Shown here in pieces: positions 61,937 to 64,000 of a stretch of 64,000 nt of DNA (position 1 is the first letter of the stretch; every line of letters begins with the position of its first letter). The position numbers and the translations under genes are program-made. The stretch spans positions 1 to 64,000 of the forward strand of contig CALVHF010000001.1 in NCBI GenBank assembly GCA_944327295.1, in the 5' to 3' direction. This stretch comes from an uncultured Desulfovibrio sp. GTDB lineage: Bacteria; Desulfobacterota; Desulfovibrionia; Desulfovibrionales; Desulfovibrionaceae. The notes under the pieces are model-generated. The model was not told the DNA's origin and searched no databases. It saw only the letters and a list, made by a program, of their open reading frames with translations.

Positions 61937-62188
61937 GGTCATATGCTCCTCATGTGGTGCAGCAGGAATGTGTAAGGGGATCTGCACAGGGTGTACAGGA
62001 TGACTCTGGGTGTCCAGGACTTGGTGCCTCGAGGTCGGTTCAGGGAACCAGACAGGACTTGGATCGGGGCAGGATCGGTCCGGGACTTTTTGCCAGAGTA
62101 GGCGATTTCCCGTTCCATTTCAAAGGATTGTTTGCCGTCTCTGTCGGCAGGATCCTGCAAGGGAACCTTGGGCTGCAGGCACATTTGA

Positions 62189-62563
62189 CAGTCCCTGGAC
62201 GCACTGCCGAAGACTTTTCTCAAGGAGGCCCAGCCTCTGACAGGCCATGACGGTTCACTGCAGCTGCCACTCTTCAAGGCCTATCTGCTCCTGGCGCATC
62301 TTGGGCATCCCCTGGGACAGGCCTTTCTGGACAGTCAGGATCGTCTTGCAAGAGTCCTGCAGGCCAGAAACAACTCCCTGCTTGCCCACGGCTTTGAACC
62401 TGTCAGTGCTGCCACGTGTAGGGAACTGCGCACGCTTGTTTTTGCCTTCTTGCAGATTGAGGTAGAGCAGCTTGTGCGTTTCCCAAGGCTTGAGGGGGCA
62501 GTGCTTGTGCAGAAGCTGGAAAGTCTAGGACAAAGCTCAGAACAACTCCACGAATAACGTGAA
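62189..62563 (+). pseudogene. 5'-truncated remnant of a CARF/HEPN CRISPR-associated protein (TIGR02710/Cas02710-like)
   Basis: An open frame of 124 codons without any ATG or GTG start before its key region, so it is not a complete gene. The translation contains LFKAYLLLAHLGHPLGQAF followed by LARVLQARNNSLLAHGFEPVS. RNNSLLAH (62366-62389) fits the HEPN ribonuclease motif R-x4-6-H, and the AHGF-P-V context is what I know from the C-terminal domain of TIGR02710-type CRISPR-associated CARF proteins. The N-terminal CARF domain is missing; a TGA at 62186 closes the frame upstream. No cas genes or arrays are near. It ends just before a bidirectional terminator. Family assignment is from memory of the motif. 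Confidence 0.65.
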
Positions 62564-62566
62564 ATA

Positions 62567-62603
62567 ACAAGGCCCCGCTCGGCGAACGAGCGGGGCCTTG
62601 TTG
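62567..62603. terminator. Bidirectional terminator between the HEPN remnant and fdhE
   Basis: A perfect 16-bp stem, AACAAGGCCCCGCTCG / CGAGCGGGGCCTTGTT, with a 5-base loop. T-rich on the minus strand (TTGTTATTTC), so it chiefly ends fdhE. Confidence 0.92.
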
Positions 62604-62642
62604 CACGGCAGTCTGCCGTGACTGAGCAAAAACATGCAGCTT

Positions 62643-63572
62643 CTAGAGCTGATTCCAGAGGGTGCGGCACATGGGGATGAGTTCCCTGTCCGCAGCCACG
62701 ATGTCCAGGGGCAGCAATCCCAGGGCCATGACGTCAAGGTCAGGCACAGGGGAGATGGCACGCATGTCCAGGCCCACACAGTAGGTCTTGCACTCGGAGC
62801 ACCAGGCTACATGTTCAGACTGGTTGCTGGTGGCATAGAAGATGTTCATGACGCCCTTCTTGTCCGAGCCGCAGGCCGGGCAGACGGCTCTGCGATACTT
62901 CCAGTCCGCACCGCACATCCCGCAGTGCAGATACTTCCTGCCGCCGCCCTTGAGCAGGTAGGGATTGTGGTCGTCTTCAACCGGCTGCCCTAGCCATTCC
63001 ATGGCAGGAAGCCTGCCGCAGACGGGACAGTGTCCTTGTGTCCACAGGGTCCAGGGATCCTTTTCCCCTGCGGCAATATTGGCCGTGAAGGCCTTGAGCA
63101 CGGTGGAGAGGAGAAATTCGCAGACAAAGGTGATGCTGGCCCGCTCCTCCTCCGTGCCCTCGACAAGCGCTGCCATCCTTTCATCGTCCATGTCCAGAAG
63201 GGCCCGCAGAAAGTTATTGCTGAAGGCCTTGTCCTGCTCCTTCTCAAGGAAGGCAGTCACGGCATCAAACCTTGGCAGGAGCTGGGAATTGTCTGCAAAG
63301 TGCTGAAGCAGAGCGGCAGAACATTCCTTTGCAAAGGGCCACAGGGGAGCAAGGTCGCCGCCGGTGAGAAGACTCACACCCTGGGAAAAACGCTGTGGGT
63401 CCCTGGCAGGAAGATCCAGCTTGTGCATGGCAAACTGTTCCTGCAGTCGATCCACTTCCTGCCTCTGGGCAAGCCATATGGGCTCAAAGGCATCAATAAG
63501 TCCCTTGAGAACAGGTTTTTCTTCCCGCAGACGGGCAATGGTCTGAGCAGTGCGCTCGCTTGCCTTGGACAT
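62643..63572 (-). CDS. fdhE: Formate dehydrogenase accessory protein FdhE
   Basis: A 309-aa cytoplasmic maturation factor for molybdenum/tungsten formate dehydrogenase. The C-terminal half carries rubredoxin-like CxxC pairs: CPVCGRLP, CGMCGADW, CPACGSDK and CSECKTYC, which bind iron in known FdhE. The N-terminal helical half is typical. AAGGGGG lies 5 bases before ATG 63572. It is downstream of fdhB on the same strand, but a terminator, a miniature element and a palindromic array lie between them. Confidence 0.93.
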   Translation of the reverse strand: MSKASERTAQTIARLREEKPVLKGLIDAFEPIWLAQRQEVDRLQEQFAMHKLDLPARDPQRFSQGVSLLTGGDLAPLWPFAKECSAALLQHFADNSQLLPRFDAVTAFLEKEQDKAFSNNFLRALLDMDDERMAALVEGTEEERASITFVCEFLLSTVLKAFTANIAAGEKDPWTLWTQGHCPVCGRLPAMEWLGQPVEDDHNPYLLKGGGRKYLHCGMCGADWKYRRAVCPACGSDKKGVMNIFYATSNQSEHVAWCSECKTYCVGLDMRAISPVPDLDVMALGLLPLDIVAADRELIPMCRTLWNQL

Positions 63573-63628
63573 GTGTGCCCCCTTGAAAGAACTGAGAAAA
63601 AGAGTCAGCGTGGAGTATGTGTAATAAA

Positions 63629-63671
63629 TGTATTTTAATACAATTTATGTATTATTGTATTAAATGTATTG
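63629..63671 (-). promoter_or_regulatory. Dense palindromic operator-like array upstream of fdhE
   Basis: TGTATT-TT-AATACA (63629-63642) is a perfect palindrome. TTAATACAAT (63635-63644) and ATTGTATTAA (63654-63663) are perfect 10-bp inverted arms 9 bp apart. TGTATT recurs at 63648-63653 and 63665-63670. The repeating TGTATT/AATACA half-sites suggest cooperative binding by a regulator. The array lies 55-100 bp before the fdhE start. Confidence 0.55.
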
Positions 63672-63728
63672 TAAGATGAGACAACATCACAATGCTTGCC
63701 ACATTTTGTCTACCATAAATGTACAGAA

Positions 63729-63765
63729 GAAAAAAGGGGCCCTGTTTCCGCATGGAGGGGCCCCT
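63729..63765 (-). terminator. Terminator of the fdh operon (fdhB side)
   Basis: Read on the minus strand, GGGCCCCT pairs through AGGGGCCC around a 15-base loop and ends in TTTTTTCTTC. It lies 135 bp beyond the fdhB stop, the distance being mostly the inserted miniature element. Confidence 0.82.
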
Positions 63766-63810
63766 GTCTGATCTGTCATGGACGCAACGTCGCCAGAAAA
63801 AACGTTCTAG

Positions 63811-63900
63811 TGTCTAATTATAAAAATCTATCCTGCTATATAAGTCCAAAATACAATGATTTTTAACCGGTAGCAGTATGTGAACTAATAAAATTAAGCA
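63811..63900. mobile_element. 90-bp miniature inverted-repeat element with CTAG target duplication
   Basis: It begins TGTCTAATTATAAA and ends TTTTATTAATTAAGCA-like (reverse complement TGCTTAATTTTATT), giving imperfect terminal inverted repeats. It is flanked by CTAG at 63807-63810 and 63901-63904. It is AT-rich and has no coding capacity. The ends match those of the IS-bearing element at 43599-44365. It sits exactly after the TAG stop of fdhB. Confidence 0.65.
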
Positions 63901-64000
63901 CTAGAAGGTTGCGTATTCGTAGTAATGTTCCTTTTCCTCGGCAAGCAGATAGATGACATTGACATCTTGGGGATCGGCAAGGAAGGCCTTGGGGAAGGTC
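63901..64000 (-). CDS. fdhB: Formate dehydrogenase iron-sulfur (beta) subunit, C-terminal end only
   Basis: Partial gene running off the window; only the last 32 residues are visible. The end FPKAFLADPQDVNVIYLL followed by an acidic stretch ending YEYATF resembles the C-terminus of the Desulfovibrio formate dehydrogenase beta subunit (family pattern TYPGAVLGDPNDVRVVYLF with a similar aromatic tail), recalled from memory. Clusters and the rest of the protein lie outside. fdhE downstream on the same strand supports the call. Its TAG stop is part of the CTAG bordering the miniature element. Confidence 0.72.
   Translation of the reverse strand, partial: TFPKAFLADPQDVNVIYLLAEEKEHYYEYATF

Larger units (their letters stand above)
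63573..63900. other. fdhB-fdhE intergenic region
   Basis: About 328 bp with no gene. From fdhE outward it holds an AT-rich palindromic array (63629-63671), a minus-strand terminator (63729-63765) and a 90-bp miniature element directly after the fdhB stop. Confidence 0.7.

Noticed and set aside
61954..62188. Upstream half of the HEPN gene in another frame
   Set aside because: I read the other frames for CARF or linker similarity (a YDDA-R-YRALE type pattern) and found nothing convincing, so the remnant is taken as truncated rather than frameshifted.

Overview
The window looks like a chromosomal segment of a sulfate-reducing deltaproteobacterium of the Desulfovibrionaceae type. The main evidence is a contiguous aprB-aprA-qmoA-qmoB-qmoC-qmoD block (dissimilatory APS reductase and its membrane electron donor). 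A siroheme-dependent heme cluster (ahbC-hemB-ahbD-ahbA) and formate dehydrogenase genes (3' end of fdhB, then fdhE) agree with this. Base composition is G+C-rich apart from a few AT-rich spacers and one insertion sequence.

Layout. 1-1.8 kb: end of a small mobile element and a chorismate mutase/EPSP-synthase-like fusion gene (-). 2.7-11 kb: the apr-qmo energy block (+). 11.2-14 kb: orphan HigA-like regulator, SlyX, EF-hand protein, small unknown protein, phenylacetate-CoA-ligase-like AMP-forming enzyme. 14.3-23.9 kb: bacterial alpha-2-macroglobulin, PBP1C and a ClC protein (-). 24.4-29.9 kb: large MscS channel, cupin, CstA transporter. 30.1-33 kb: SGNH-like and MBOAT O-acylation pair (-). 33.4-38.4 kb: radical SAM protein, ZraS/ZraR-like sigma-54 two-component system, HD phosphohydrolase. 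38.4-43.6 kb: PfkB kinase, gltX, Lhr-like helicase. 43.6-44.4 kb: IS200-type insertion inside CTAG-flanked ends. 44.4-50.2 kb: NFACT/RqcH protein, DksA-type protein, a structured non-coding stretch, nth, argB, an ATP-pyrophosphatase-type putative tRNA-thiolation protein. 50.5-58.6 kb: recA, alaS and the ahb heme operon. 59.2 kb: tRNA-Phe. 59.5-61.9 kb: XpaC/TelA pair. 62.2 kb: 5'-truncated HEPN remnant of a CRISPR-associated CARF-type gene. 62.6-64 kb: fdhE, a 90-bp miniature element and the 3' end of fdhB.

How the genes fit together. AprBA reduces APS to sulfite with electrons from menaquinol passed through QmoABC. QmoD, with a repeated DEFGF tail, is the least understood member. Siroheme, also the cofactor of sulfite reductase, feeds the Ahb route to heme for the cytochromes of this metabolism. 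HemB sits inside that operon. FdhB/FdhE belong to formate oxidation. The rest is housekeeping (gltX, alaS, recA, nth, argB, dksA) and envelope functions.

Most unusual items: the unannotated HEPN fragment; CTAG-flanked elements whose duplicated CTAG supplies the TAG stop codon of the adjacent gene at three loci; a ClC protein with Ala at the gating-glutamate position; the DEFGF-repeat tail of QmoD; and a dense palindromic operator-like array upstream of fdhE. No CRISPR array or complete novel defence system is visible.
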